A stretch of 64,000 nucleotides of DNA from Lutibacter oricola (GCF_900106565.1 NZ_FNNJ01000001.1:682001-746000); one strand, 5' to 3'. Positions 34,300-44,217 are shown, counted from the stretch's first letter. Notes: generated by a model not told the origin, from the letters alone. Numbers and translations: made by a program.

Positions 34300-34944
34300 A
34301 TGAAAACAATTTTAAAATACTTTCCAGATTTAACCGATGAGCAAATAGAGCAGTTCTCTAAATTAGGTGAATTATATGCAGAATGGAACGCTCAAATTAA
34401 TGTAATTTCAAGAAAAGATATTGATGAATTGTATCTAAGACACGTACTTCATTCTTTGGGTATAGCTAAAGTACAAGCTTTTGAGCCAAACAGTTCTATT
34501 TTAGATGTTGGTACAGGAGGTGGTTTTCCTGGAATACCGTTAGCTATTCTTTACCCTGAAGTAAATTTTTATTTAGTAGATTCAATTGGTAAAAAAATAA
34601 AAGTTGTTAATGAGGTTGCAAATGCGTTAGGTTTAACTAATGTAAAAGCCGAACATATTAGAGCCGAAAAAGTGAAAGGTGAGTTTGATTTTGTTGTTAG
34701 CAGAGCTGTAACTCGTATGGATGATTTTATGAAATGGGTCAAAACTAAAGTTGCTAAAAAACAAAAACACCATTTAAAAAATGGTATTTTGTATTTAAAA
34801 GGTGGTGACTTAACCGAAGAACTACAAAATTTTCCAAAAGCAGAGTTATTCGATTTAACCAATATTTTTGATGAAGACTTCTTTGAAACAAAAAAAGTAG
34901 TTCATATTCCACTAAAATTTAAGCCTTCAAAATCTAAAAAGTAG
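34300..34944 (+). CDS. rsmG: 16S rRNA (guanine527-N7)-methyltransferase
   Basis: 214 residues. SAM-binding motif ILDVGTGGGFPGIPLAI, preceded by NVISRKDIDELYLRHVLHSL and followed by VVSRAVTRMDDF, as in RsmG/GidB. It methylates G527 in the 530 loop of 16S rRNA. Its last 11 bases overlap the end of the convergent DUF6029 gene, so no terminator can fit between the two. Confidence 0.95.
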   Translation: MKTILKYFPDLTDEQIEQFSKLGELYAEWNAQINVISRKDIDELYLRHVLHSLGIAKVQAFEPNSSILDVGTGGGFPGIPLAILYPEVNFYLVDSIGKKIKVVNEVANALGLTNVKAEHIRAEKVKGEFDFVVSRAVTRMDDFMKWVKTKVAKKQKHHLKNGILYLKGGDLTEELQNFPKAELFDLTNIFDEDFFETKKVVHIPLKFKPSKSKK

Positions 34945-36574
34945 TACTTAAAGCAAGTCCAAAACCTGTAGATTCTGGAACAAATCTACAAACACCACCA
35001 ACACATACTAACCCTCCACGTTGTCTACCATAATTTAAGGCAATACGTGTGCTGTTTTTTGTAAAGCTTCCTCCAAAATTATAGTAATGTATTTTTTTAG
35101 TTTCATTACCATAGTTGTACATATCTGTAGCAAAAAACGAAACTCTAGGCGATAGGTTTACTTCTAGTGTACCTGCTAACCAGTTTTTTTTGTCGTCTTT
35201 AGTCCATAAATGTTGTGCTTCAACTCTAATAGATTTTTTAGGGGCGTATTTATAAGTGCTTTCCGCCATTACTGTAGTGGCTCTAACATCACCAACAGTT
35301 TCTTCAATATATTTTTTGTTATAATAAATATTTCCAATTGTAAAAAGTGAAGCCCATTGCTTAGACCATTTTTTTCTCACTTCAAGGTTTAAATCTGTAA
35401 AATATTTATTACCAAAAGTTAAAAATTCAGAAGAGTAAGTTCTATCTACAATATTGTATTTAGCATCTAAACCGTACCAAGTTGCATAATTTAAAGCCAG
35501 TTTAGTGCCGTATTTACCACCTAAAGCAGAACCTTTTTTTAAGTTGTAGTAAATATCTATTTGTGTTCCAATTTCACCCGCTTTACCTAATGGATTGTAT
35601 GATAGTTTTGGTTGTGCTTGGTAAACATATATGTTAGCTAAACTATAATCGTGTTGTTTTGTTAAGCTTGGTAAATAATTTACTACCTGTTGGTTGTATA
35701 TGTTACCATCTTCTTCTCGGTCTGAATAAAAGTTCATGTTTTCCAATCTTCTAAAAGTAGCATCTATACCAAAACCTTTTTTAGAGTATCCTGTATTAAA
35801 AATAAATGCATTTCCTTCAGCTAATTTATTAGTGTTAACAGTTCCTAATTCAACTAGTGCATCTTCAGTTTTAAACACATATTCTATGTTCGAGTAAATA
35901 TTTCCTTTAGAAAAATTAAGTCTTCCAGAAAAAGCATCTGTATTTTTGTTGAAGTTAGGATTTGTATTTGTTGCTTCTTCATTAACTCTTCTAACGGCAC
36001 TTAAACCAATGTTTAATGTTGAATTTGTTGATTTTAATAAATCAGTAATGTTTATTTCTGAATCTAAACCAAAAACTTCTCCATTAGAAAGTTCAAACCC
36101 TTTACGCTGTTTTCCGTAAAGTGCTGTTAATTGAATGGCATTTATGGGAGTGTAATTTACTTTTCCACCCATTAGCGCATTGTTAATACCAAGTTCTCTA
36201 TCTTCCCAAGATCTTAAAACTAAACCACTACCAAATTGCTCGTAAAAATGTCCAACTGTAATATCAAGTTTTTCATTTTTATAATTAGCAAAATAAGTTG
36301 CTAATCCAATTTCTTTATTAAAAGTTGGCGAAAAGTTTAAAATAGCTTGTGGAACGTAACCTTCTATTTGAACACCAAAACTAAAGTTTTTATATAAGGC
36401 ATCTAACTTTAAATAATTATTAGATCTAAATCTATCATCCTCAGTAAAATCTCCAGTTTTAGAATCATCTACATAATATTGTGAGTTTGAATTAAAGCTT
36501 CCACTAAACCATTTTTCTTGTGCTGATACTTGTATAGAAACAACAACAGCCACTAATAATAAATATTTTTTCAT
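34934..36574 (-). CDS. DUF6029 outer-membrane protein
   Basis: 546 residues with a signal peptide (ending QVSAQ) and a beta-barrel pattern to the final FGLALSTTF. Conserved parts include DITVGHFYEQFGSGLVLRSWEDRELGINNALMG (shown here in pieces: HFYEQFGSG, LRSWEDREL). It is a Bacteroidota family of unknown role. The TlpA-like gene 7 bases upstream is co-transcribed, as often seen for this family. The 3' end overlaps rsmG by 11 bases. Confidence 0.85.
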   Translation of the reverse strand: MKKYLLLVAVVVSIQVSAQEKWFSGSFNSNSQYYVDDSKTGDFTEDDRFRSNNYLKLDALYKNFSFGVQIEGYVPQAILNFSPTFNKEIGLATYFANYKNEKLDITVGHFYEQFGSGLVLRSWEDRELGINNALMGGKVNYTPINAIQLTALYGKQRKGFELSNGEVFGLDSEINITDLLKSTNSTLNIGLSAVRRVNEEATNTNPNFNKNTDAFSGRLNFSKGNIYSNIEYVFKTEDALVELGTVNTNKLAEGNAFIFNTGYSKKGFGIDATFRRLENMNFYSDREEDGNIYNQQVVNYLPSLTKQHDYSLANIYVYQAQPKLSYNPLGKAGEIGTQIDIYYNLKKGSALGGKYGTKLALNYATWYGLDAKYNIVDRTYSSEFLTFGNKYFTDLNLEVRKKWSKQWASLFTIGNIYYNKKYIEETVGDVRATTVMAESTYKYAPKKSIRVEAQHLWTKDDKKNWLAGTLEVNLSPRVSFFATDMYNYGNETKKIHYYNFGGSFTKNSTRIALNYGRQRGGLVCVGGVCRFVPESTGFGLALSTTF

Positions 36575-36581
36575 ATAAAAT

Positions 36582-37070
36582 TTATTCTGCTAATTCTTTA
36601 ATTTTTTCATACAATTCTATTTCACTGCCAGGAGTGTACCCCGAATGAGTGTATAAGATTTTATTATTTTTTACAATAATAATATGTGGAATAGTATTTG
36701 CATTTATTGCTCGCTTAAAATCTTGATTTGTATCTAAAAGAATTTCGTATTCCCATTCTTTACCATTAACTAGAGGTTTAATTCTAGAGCTAGTTCTTGC
36801 ATTGTCAGTAGCAACAGCTATAAGTTTAAAGTTGGTTTCTTCTGTCCAATCTTCATATTCATCATTTATAGCATCTAGCTCATTAATACAAGGTACACAC
36901 CAAGTGGCCCAAAAGGAATAAACTACAACTTGGTCTTTTTCACCAAAATCAACAAGGTTAATAGTTTTTCCGTCAATTGTTTTTAGAGATAAATTTGGTA
37001 ATGAATTTTGCGAGTAACTTAAAAAATTACAGCTTAATAGCACTGTAATTAATAGAATTATTTTTTTCAT
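36582..37070 (-). CDS. TlpA/ResA-type thioredoxin
   Basis: 162 residues, signal peptide then a thioredoxin fold with YSFWATWCVPCINELDAI (CVPC active site) and cis-Pro segment NTIPHIIIV. Such periplasmic thioredoxins reduce disulfides in extracytoplasmic proteins. First gene of a two-gene unit with DUF6029; the Omp28 gene that starts divergently also carries a CxxC, so the group may share redox chemistry. Confidence 0.9.
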   Translation of the reverse strand: MKKIILLITVLLSCNFLSYSQNSLPNLSLKTIDGKTINLVDFGEKDQVVVYSFWATWCVPCINELDAINDEYEDWTEETNFKLIAVATDNARTSSRIKPLVNGKEWEYEILLDTNQDFKRAINANTIPHIIIVKNNKILYTHSGYTPGSEIELYEKIKELAE

Positions 37071-37091
37071 AGAGGTTTGTTATATGTACAA

Positions 37092-37099
37092 CAAAAATA
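37092..37099 (-). promoter_or_regulatory. -7 box for tlpA-DUF6029 unit
   Basis: TATTTTTG on the minus strand, 22 bases upstream of the ATG at 37070. Confidence 0.45.
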
Positions 37100-37184
37100 A
37101 CGTTTTTTTGTGAATTTGGAATAAAATATAGCGTTTAAGTTTTAAGTTTTGGTTATATTCGCTTAAATTCAAAAAATTATTTAT

Positions 37185-38501
37185 ATGAAATTTAATTCTT
37201 TTACGAAGTACATGCTAGTGATACTTCCTTTTTTTATGCTTTCTTGTAGTAGCTCATCTAGTAGTGGAGATGATGTTGTTGAAGATAAAGCAACTTCCAT
37301 ATCAATTGCGGTTGATAAAACAGTAGCTGATATAGGTGAAACATTTACGTTTAGCGTAAAAGACAATTTAGGTAATGTGGTAACTGCACAAAGTTCTATT
37401 TATTTTAATGATGTTTCTATTTCAGGGAACACATATACTGCATCAGAAGATGGAACATTTAAAGCGTATGCAACTTACAATGGTTTAACAAGTTCTAAGC
37501 TTAATGTAAAAGTTAATGAAGCTGCAGCTGTACTAACTTCACTAATATTAAAGGTTGATAATGATGAAATTCTTTTGGGAGACACAGTAACTTTTACAGT
37601 TAAAGGTAATGATGGTTCTACATTAACTGATGAAGCAACCTATTACGTTAATGGTACTGAAATAACAGGTAATTCTTATGTTTCTACTAGTAGAGGAATT
37701 GAAAAATATACGGCTAAATACAATGATATTACAAGTAATGAATTAAGTGTATTAGTTGGCCATAAGCAAAAAGTATTAATCGAAGATTATACAGGAGCAT
37801 GGTGTGGTTATTGCCCAAGAGTTGCTTGGGGAATTGAATTAGTTTTAGATGAAACTTCAGATGCTATCCCGGTTGCAATTCATAGAGGAAATACTGATCC
37901 AACGGCTGGTAGTCATGATCCATATAACTATCCTGCTTCAGATTTAGAAGATTATATTGGGTTATCTGGTTATCCTACAGCTATGCTTAATAGAAAAACA
38001 TCTTGGACGTATCCAGAACCTTCAAATGTTAGTCAAATAACAAATATGTTAGCTACATTTAACAAGCCAAAGGTTACAAATATAGGATTAAGTGTTGCAA
38101 CTGTGCTTAGTGGTGATAAATTAGATATTACAATTGGATCTAGTGTGCTGAACGAAAATCAAACTTTAGATGGTGAAAAATTAGTAGTTTATATTTTGGA
38201 AAACGGACTTGTTTATGATCAACAGAACTATACAGAGTATTATGGAGGTGTAGCTGTAATAAAAGACTTTGTTCACGATAATGTGTTGAGACAAGTGCCT
38301 ACTGATATTTTTGGTGATGCAATTGAGGCTTCTCAATTTGATTCGGATAAGAATTCTTATCAAAAAACTTTTAGTGTAGATTTAACTTCGAATATTGAAG
38401 ATAAAACAAAGTTAAGTGTAGTTGCATTTATAGTTGATAGTAATGGAAATACTAAAAATGTTCAGCATGCAACTGTTGGAATTGACAAGGATTTCGATTA
38501 A
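37185..38501 (+). CDS. Omp28-related lipoprotein
   Basis: 438 residues. Lipoprotein signal with Cys21 (FFMLSC) followed by a Ser-rich linker. Two Ig-like (BIG-type) domains at about residues 33-110 and 115-188 share the pattern DKTVADIGETFTFSVKD / DNDEILLGDTVTFTVKG. The C-terminal half is the Omp28 domain, with a thioredoxin-like IEDYTGAWCGYCPRV. Probably surface or periplasmic. Upstream TATATTCG (37154) is an imperfect -7 box. Confidence 0.9.
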   Translation: MKFNSFTKYMLVILPFFMLSCSSSSSSGDDVVEDKATSISIAVDKTVADIGETFTFSVKDNLGNVVTAQSSIYFNDVSISGNTYTASEDGTFKAYATYNGLTSSKLNVKVNEAAAVLTSLILKVDNDEILLGDTVTFTVKGNDGSTLTDEATYYVNGTEITGNSYVSTSRGIEKYTAKYNDITSNELSVLVGHKQKVLIEDYTGAWCGYCPRVAWGIELVLDETSDAIPVAIHRGNTDPTAGSHDPYNYPASDLEDYIGLSGYPTAMLNRKTSWTYPEPSNVSQITNMLATFNKPKVTNIGLSVATVLSGDKLDITIGSSVLNENQTLDGEKLVVYILENGLVYDQQNYTEYYGGVAVIKDFVHDNVLRQVPTDIFGDAIEASQFDSDKNSYQKTFSVDLTSNIEDKTKLSVVAFIVDSNGNTKNVQHATVGIDKDFD

Positions 38502-38523
38502 AGGAATCATATTTATTTCTAGT

Positions 38524-38559
38524 AAAGAGGGTGTTATTATTATAATATCCTCTTTTTTT
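38524..38559 (+). terminator. terminator after Omp28 gene
   Basis: AAAGAGG and CCTCTTT bound a longer imperfect stem, followed by a T-run, 22 bases after the stop. Confidence 0.7.
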
Positions 38560-38626
38560 ATGTCAAATCACGTAGAAAATTGCAAAAAGTATGACATTTG
38601 TTAGGGTTTATTTAAAGATTAAAAGG

Positions 38627-38634
38627 TAAATTTG
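38627..38634 (+). promoter_or_regulatory. -7 box for the 59-residue zinc-ribbon gene
   Basis: TAAATTTG, full match, 24 bases before the ATG at 38659; it argues against any start upstream of 38635. Confidence 0.5.
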
Positions 38635-38658
38635 TCTTGTATTGTTAAAGAGAAATTT

Positions 38659-38838
38659 ATGTCAGAAAATAAAACATGTATTGTATGTAACGCTAGTAGT
38701 ACTGAGATACCTGTAACGAAATTTTATTATCAAGAAAGTAATTTCTATATATGCCCACAGCATATTCCAATTTTAATTCATAACCCTCAAGAGTTAATTG
38801 GTATGTTACCCGGGGCTGAAAAACTTAAAAAAGGATAA
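38659..38838 (+). CDS. small zinc-ribbon-like protein
   Basis: 59 residues from the ATG at 38659. CIVC near the N-terminus and CPQH after residue 30 could form a C2-CH zinc site; the C-terminal half has HNPQELIGMLPGAEKL. It has its own promoter box and a terminator downstream. No family name recognised; small size and metal knuckle suggest a structural or regulatory role. Confidence 0.7.
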   Translation: MSENKTCIVCNASSTEIPVTKFYYQESNFYICPQHIPILIHNPQELIGMLPGAEKLKKG

Positions 38839-38862
38839 TAAGATGTTTAAACATTAGTAAAA

Positions 38863-38889
38863 AAAAACTCGCCATTTGGCGAGTTTTTT
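38863..38889. terminator. bidirectional terminator
   Basis: AAAACTCGCC and GGCGAGTTTT pair around ATTT, with A- and T-runs. It lies between the zinc-ribbon gene and the convergent pruA. Confidence 0.88.
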
Positions 38890-38913
38890 GATTTTATATA
38901 TGTTCTTATTTTT

Positions 38914-40542
38914 TTATTCTTCTAAGAATGGGTATCTGTAATCTGTTGGAGGAACAAAAGTTTCTTTTATTGTTCTGTTACTTACCCAACGTAATAAATT
39001 CCAAACTGAACCAGCTTTATCATTTGTTCCAGATCCACGAGCACCACCAAATGGTTGTTGACCTACAACAGCACCTGTCGGCTTGTCGTTAATATAAAAG
39101 TTACCTGCAGCGTTTTCTAATTTGTTAGTTGCTATATCAATTACATAACGGTCTCCACTAAAAATAGCTCCAGTTAAAGCAAATTCACCAGTTTGGTCAA
39201 CTAAATCTAAAACTTCTTCCCATTGTTCATCTTCATAAATATAAATGGTAATAATAGGGCCAAATAATTCAGTAGTCATAGTTTTGTACTGAGGGTTTGT
39301 AGTTAAAACAACAGTTGGCTCTATAAAATACCCAACAGAATCGTCGTATCCACCACCCATAATAATTTCAGCATCTTTATCTTCTTTAACTTGCTCAATG
39401 TAGCTAGATAGTTTTTTGAAAGCTCTATCGTCAATAACTGAGTTTATAAAGTTTGTTGGGTCTTCTGGAGTTCCCATTTTAAAAGAAGCTAAATCTTTTT
39501 CTACTGAAGCTTTAATATCTGCCCATAAGCTTTTTGGTAAATAAGCTCTAGAAGCAGCAGAACATTTTTGTCCTTGGTATTCAAAAGCTCCTCTCGAAAT
39601 TGCTGTAGCAACTTCTTGCGCGTTTGAACTTGGGTGTGCCCAAATAAAATCTTTACCACCAGTTTCACCAACAATTCTTGGATACGTTTTGTACGTGTCC
39701 ATATTTTTACCAATAGTTTCCCAGAAGCTGTTAAATACTGGTGTAGAACCTGTAAAGTGAACACCAGAAAAATCAGAACTGTTTAATAAAACATCAGTAA
39801 TTGTTCCAGAATTTCCTGTAACCATATTAATAACACCATCAGGTAAGCCGGCAGCCTTAAATAATTCCATAATTACTTGTGCAGAATATACTTGAGATCT
39901 TGCAGGTTTCCAAATAACAACATTACCCATTAATGCAGGTGCAGCAGGTAAGTTACCAGCAATTGCTGTAAAGTTAAAAGGTGTAATTGCATATACAAAA
40001 CCTTCTAACGGACGGTATTCCATTCGGTTCCAAATTCCAGGAGCAGATTGTGGTTGGTTGCTATAAATTTCTGTCATAAACTCTACGTTAAAACGTAAAA
40101 AGTCTATTAACTCACAAGCCGAATCAATTTCTGCTTGGTATACATTTTTAGATTGCGCAATCATAGTTGCAGCATTCATTTTATATCTAAATGGTCCTGC
40201 TAATAAATCTGCAGCTTTTAAAAATATTGCAGCTCTATGTTCCCAGCTTGTTTTTGCCCATTTAACTCTAGCTTCAGCAGCTTTTTCAATTGCTAATTCT
40301 ATATGTTCTTTATCTGCTGTATGGTATTGACCAACACAATGTTTGTGATCGTGTGGTGGATGAATGTCTACAGTATTTCCTGTTCTAAATTCTTTTCCTC
40401 CTATATAAAAAGGTATATCTACCTTTTCATTATACATTTTCTTGTAAGTGTCTAATAAAAGTTTACGTTCTGGAGATCCAGGTGCGTAAGATTTTACTGG
40501 TTCATTTACTGCCTTTGGTACATTATAAAATCCTGAAGCCAT
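38914..40542 (-). CDS. pruA: L-glutamate gamma-semialdehyde dehydrogenase
   Basis: 542 residues, the monofunctional long form of 1-pyrroline-5-carboxylate dehydrogenase. It oxidises glutamate semialdehyde to glutamate with NAD+ in proline breakdown. Marks: ITPFNFTAIAGNLPAAPALMGN, FTGSTPVF, VGETGGKDF (Glu) and YQGQKCSAASRAY (catalytic Cys), then QQPFGGARGSGTNDKAG. No proline dehydrogenase gene is adjacent. Confidence 0.95.
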   Translation of the reverse strand: MASGFYNVPKAVNEPVKSYAPGSPERKLLLDTYKKMYNEKVDIPFYIGGKEFRTGNTVDIHPPHDHKHCVGQYHTADKEHIELAIEKAAEARVKWAKTSWEHRAAIFLKAADLLAGPFRYKMNAATMIAQSKNVYQAEIDSACELIDFLRFNVEFMTEIYSNQPQSAPGIWNRMEYRPLEGFVYAITPFNFTAIAGNLPAAPALMGNVVIWKPARSQVYSAQVIMELFKAAGLPDGVINMVTGNSGTITDVLLNSSDFSGVHFTGSTPVFNSFWETIGKNMDTYKTYPRIVGETGGKDFIWAHPSSNAQEVATAISRGAFEYQGQKCSAASRAYLPKSLWADIKASVEKDLASFKMGTPEDPTNFINSVIDDRAFKKLSSYIEQVKEDKDAEIIMGGGYDDSVGYFIEPTVVLTTNPQYKTMTTELFGPIITIYIYEDEQWEEVLDLVDQTGEFALTGAIFSGDRYVIDIATNKLENAAGNFYINDKPTGAVVGQQPFGGARGSGTNDKAGSVWNLLRWVSNRTIKETFVPPTDYRYPFLEE

Positions 40543-40583
40543 AATTAATATTATTTTCTAATTTTTTAGTTTAAATTTGCTAG

Positions 40584-40591
40584 CAAAGTTA
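40584..40591 (-). promoter_or_regulatory. -7 box for pruA
   Basis: TAACTTTG on the minus strand, 42 bases upstream of the ATG at 40542; full match to TAnnTTTG. Confidence 0.5.
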
Positions 40592-40650
40592 CAAAATAGT
40601 ATCTAGTTTTTATTTTGAAAACTGATACTGATTAAACAAATTTTGATAGT

Positions 40651-41349
40651 ATGTGTACAGTTACCTTTCTTCCGTTAGAAGAAAATAATTTTATATTAAC
40701 CTCTAGTAGAGACGAGAATAGAAACAGAGAAACTATTTTGCCAAAAAAATATATTGAAGATGATGTTGAATTAATGTACCCTAAAGATAAGATCGCAGGA
40801 GGAACATGGATAGGTGAAAGTTCTAAAAATAGATTGGTTTGTGTGTTAAATGGTGCATTTATAAACCATATAAAAAAAGGTAATTACAAAAAAAGTAGAG
40901 GCGTAATAGCTAAAGATATTTTAAAATCGAATAATTTTATTAGTTATGTTGAAGGTCTAAATTTAGAAGGTATTGAACCTTTTACTATGGTAATTTTAGA
41001 TTGGAATAAAGAATTAAGTTTGTTTGAACTTATTTGGGACGAAAAAACAAAGCACTTTACTCTCTTAGAGCAAGAGCCTAAAATTTGGTCGTCATCTACA
41101 TTATATTCTAACGTTAATAAAGTAAAACGTAAAAATTTGTTTAACTCTTGGATGCAAGAGAATAAATTTACTTCAAAAAACATACTGCAATTTCATCATT
41201 CAGAAGAAGGAGACAAGGAGCAAGCTATTTTAATGAAACGTACTAATGTAGAAACGGTAAGTATTACTTCAATAAAAAAACAACAAGATTCAATACAATG
41301 GTTTTATAAAGATGTTGTTAATAGTGAAGTTTATGAGCCTGTTATTTAG
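40651..41349 (+). CDS. NRDE family protein (TANGO2-like)
   Basis: 232 residues. MCTVTFLP at the N-terminus with Cys2, then FILTSSRDENRNRET, the NRDE motif, and GGTWIGES. The Cys2 layout recalls N-terminal nucleophile hydrolases, but the function of bacterial members is unknown. Its stop overlaps the convergent DUF3667 stop by 4 bases. Confidence 0.88.
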   Translation: MCTVTFLPLEENNFILTSSRDENRNRETILPKKYIEDDVELMYPKDKIAGGTWIGESSKNRLVCVLNGAFINHIKKGNYKKSRGVIAKDILKSNNFISYVEGLNLEGIEPFTMVILDWNKELSLFELIWDEKTKHFTLLEQEPKIWSSSTLYSNVNKVKRKNLFNSWMQENKFTSKNILQFHHSEEGDKEQAILMKRTNVETVSITSIKKQQDSIQWFYKDVVNSEVYEPVI

Positions 41350-42500
41350 TTTGTTGCAAATGAAATAATAAATACAATTACAAAACCTATTGCAGATAAA
41401 AACAAGTAATAGCTGTTTAATAGTATAAATTTTATAATTGTTTTCTTTCTGGTTTGGTTATAAAAATTTCTAAGTGCTTTATATAAATATATAAGAAAAA
41501 GGATAGTAAACACCCAAGCATTATTTTCCATTTCAACTATAAAACTTAGTGAGTAATATATAATAAAAAGCAAAAAGAATACTGTTTGGGTATGGAATAC
41601 AAATACCATATGCTCCATATATGTATAAGGCTTTCGAATATATAATAACAATAAAAACATAGTAAATATTGGTAGAAAAATAAAAAGAGATATAGAAATA
41701 TGGGACATTAACTTTTTTACAAACCTTTCGCTGTTATCATTTTTTAATTGATTGTAATTTTTTCTAATTGCTGAAAGATGTTTATAGTAAAATTTGTTCC
41801 AAAAGGTTTTCTTATAACCTAAACTATCTAGGGCTTTAGTGGTTGATAATTTAGTGTGCTCTTTTTGAAAATGGAAAAAATCATTTAATTTATCTCCAAT
41901 ACTTATTTGTTTTATAGTATCTGTTTTTATGTGGTAAGTGTATTTTTCCTCAGCTTTGTTGTCATCTTTTTCTGAAAGTTTGAATATAGAGCCTAGTTCA
42001 ACTAATTTATTAATCTTTATAGAGTCTTTACTGTTTTTGTTTATTTCGTTCTGGGTTTGCGAAATAATAGAATCAATTTGCTGTGTGTTTATTGTAGAAG
42101 TTAACGAATCTATTTTTTCTGTATCTATTATTGTTTTTGTAGTATTTTCGCTTGTTTTATTTGAAAAACCTAGCAATAGGAAAAAAATAATAGAAACACT
42201 CAAATAAAAACGAAACGGATTTACAAAACGAGCTCTTTTGCCTTCAATATACTGTTTTGAAACTTGGCCTGGTTTAATAAGTAACGGAATAAATGTTCTC
42301 CAAAATCTTGAATCGTATGAGAGAAAACCAGAAGTAAGATTGCTTATAAAAACACTAAATCTTAGTTTTTTAGAAGTGTTTTTTTGCCCACAGTAAGAAC
42401 AAAATTTATCGTTTGAAGAGAATGGTTGCCCACAATTTAAACATTCTAAATTTTTAATATCTTTTTTTGAATTGCCTAAGATAGGAAGCTTAAGTTTCAT
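41346..42500 (-). CDS. DUF3667 membrane protein with zinc ribbon
   Basis: 384 residues. The N-terminus has a zinc ribbon (CLNCGQPF and CSYCGQKN), followed by SYDSRFWRTFIPLLIKPG and YIEGKRARFVNPFRFYL, the DUF3667 signature. One helix follows at about residue 110, then a hydrophilic part of about 140 residues and four C-terminal helices. Function unknown. Third gene after the plug protein and apaG, 37 bases after apaG. Confidence 0.88.
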   Translation of the reverse strand: MKLKLPILGNSKKDIKNLECLNCGQPFSSNDKFCSYCGQKNTSKKLRFSVFISNLTSGFLSYDSRFWRTFIPLLIKPGQVSKQYIEGKRARFVNPFRFYLSVSIIFFLLLGFSNKTSENTTKTIIDTEKIDSLTSTINTQQIDSIISQTQNEINKNSKDSIKINKLVELGSIFKLSEKDDNKAEEKYTYHIKTDTIKQISIGDKLNDFFHFQKEHTKLSTTKALDSLGYKKTFWNKFYYKHLSAIRKNYNQLKNDNSERFVKKLMSHISISLFIFLPIFTMFLLLLYIRKPYTYMEHMVFVFHTQTVFFLLFIIYYSLSFIVEMENNAWVFTILFLIYLYKALRNFYNQTRKKTIIKFILLNSYYLFLSAIGFVIVFIISFATN

Positions 42501-42537
42501 TTAGCTGTTTTTTAATAGGCTAAATATACTTAAAAAA

Positions 42538-42924
42538 TTAATTAAGTATACTTGGTACCATTAATTGAAAGCTTGGAATGTATACTTTAAAAATATTTGA
42601 TGATGAGAAATCTACCATTCTATAAAAACCTTTCATAGATCCGCAAGGAGATGTTAACAAGCAATTTGATTTGTAAGTATGATTTTCTCCTGGTTTTAAA
42701 ATTGGTTTTTTACCAATTACTCCAGGGCCTTCAACAATCTCGGTGTGGTTAAGCGAGTCAAAAATAGTCCAACGTCGTTCTAAAAGTTGAACAGTATTGT
42801 TACTTTGGTTTTCGATAGAAACTTGGTAGCTAAAGGCAAAATAGAGTCTGTAATCTCGATAGGTAGTGCCTTCGAAATTAGATTTTACAGAAACTTTTAT
42901 GCCGTTAGTAACTTGCTGTACCAT
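42538..42924 (-). CDS. apaG: ApaG domain protein
   Basis: 128 residues with a fibronectin-III-like fold. Marks: YFAFSYQVSIENQS, VQLLERRWTIFDSLN, VEGPGVIGKKPILKPGE and SPCGSMKGFYRM. Linked in Salmonella to cobalt and magnesium efflux; role in Bacteroidota not established. 48 bases downstream of the T9SS plug gene. Confidence 0.95.
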   Translation of the reverse strand: MVQQVTNGIKVSVKSNFEGTTYRDYRLYFAFSYQVSIENQSNNTVQLLERRWTIFDSLNHTEIVEGPGVIGKKPILKPGENHTYKSNCLLTSPCGSMKGFYRMVDFSSSNIFKVYIPSFQLMVPSILN

Positions 42925-42972
42925 TGCTTATAGCTTGATATTCAGTAACAAATATAATAAAATTATAAGTTG

Positions 42973-44217
42973 CTAATTGTTAATATTTCTTGAATTTCCA
43001 TATCCAATACCTATAACTTCTGTATATCTACTTCCAAATTTTTTGTAGTAAACTAAAACAGTATAATTGTTTTCGGTTAAATAGTGAGATCCATCAATAT
43101 CGTAATTACTTAATACTCCTTCTTTATTTTTTGTAATAAATTGATAGTTGTAAAAACCCTGTTTTAATAAAATATTAGCTTGATATAGCCCTAGTTTGTT
43201 GTTGTATATAAGTTTGTTGCTATCTTTTAATTGCCAATTGTTAAAGTTTCCGTGTACATAAATATCTTTTCCACTTAAATCTTCTAAACACTCTAGTGAA
43301 AAATGTACCCAGCTATAATCCGCATCAATAGTAGAGTCTTGACCATCAATACTTCTAATAACAAAATTACCGTTTATATCTTCGCGTAAAGTATATGGTT
43401 GGCCATTGCGTTCTTCATTAGTAAAAAGATACGAGTGGTATAGGTTTTTGCCTTGTTCAACTCTAGCTATATTTAACGAAGAATTTCGGATGGATTTAGA
43501 ATCGAAATATAAAAACTCGTTTCCAGCCCAAAAACTAGTCTCTTTATTATACTTGTACAAAAGTTGATTGCCACGGTAAAATTGAGGTTTTAAGTTGGTA
43601 ATGGCAGTTTGCCAATTATCGTTTTGTAAAACAATAGGAATAATTTCTTCTCTTGGGTTGTTAATTCTAAAATCTGGGTGATTTATACTAAATTCTACAG
43701 CTTGCTTTGTGTTGTAATGTTTTAAATCTCTACTTTTAAAAATAGCAACGCCTACGGTAACCTTGTTTTCGTAAACTATAAATTTACGTTTAAAAACTAC
43801 CTGGTTATCTTCATCTAAAACAGAAATTATATAGTTACCAGAAATTTTAATACGAGTATCTTCATTAGGAATACTAACTGAATAATGTGTGTACGGCAGT
43901 AAAGTGTTAAATGAATTTGTAAAGTTTCTAATTCTATCTTCAGCATAGCCACTAATAAATTCAGAATCTATTAAGTCAGAAGGTTTCCAATCTATTGTGC
44001 AATGTTCAATTCTGTAAGAATAATCATATTCATCAGCATTTAAATCGTCAAAACTAAGTGTTATTGTTTGTCCAAGTCTAACGTATGGTGCGTATAAATT
44101 GGCTCCTGAAGGTTTTAAAATTATAGTTTTAATATATTCAGGTTCAGCGAACTTAGATTGTGCATTACTTATTTGGGAAACAAACAGGCAGATAAATAAA
44201 AAATTAAAATACTTCAA
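42973..44217 (-). CDS. type IX secretion system plug protein (DUF5103)
   Basis: 414 residues with a signal peptide ending ISNAQ. N-terminal Ig-like part with RLGQTITLSFDDLNADEYDY and YRIEHCTIDWKPSDL, and a C-terminal AMPK-CBM48-like part (DIYVHGNFNNWQL). The family corresponds to the protein that plugs the lateral opening of the SprA translocon in Flavobacterium. It fits the two T9SS-sorted proteins in this window. Confidence 0.88.
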   Translation of the reverse strand: MKYFNFLFICLFVSQISNAQSKFAEPEYIKTIILKPSGANLYAPYVRLGQTITLSFDDLNADEYDYSYRIEHCTIDWKPSDLIDSEFISGYAEDRIRNFTNSFNTLLPYTHYSVSIPNEDTRIKISGNYIISVLDEDNQVVFKRKFIVYENKVTVGVAIFKSRDLKHYNTKQAVEFSINHPDFRINNPREEIIPIVLQNDNWQTAITNLKPQFYRGNQLLYKYNKETSFWAGNEFLYFDSKSIRNSSLNIARVEQGKNLYHSYLFTNEERNGQPYTLREDINGNFVIRSIDGQDSTIDADYSWVHFSLECLEDLSGKDIYVHGNFNNWQLKDSNKLIYNNKLGLYQANILLKQGFYNYQFITKNKEGVLSNYDIDGSHYLTENNYTVLVYYKKFGSRYTEVIGIGYGNSRNINN

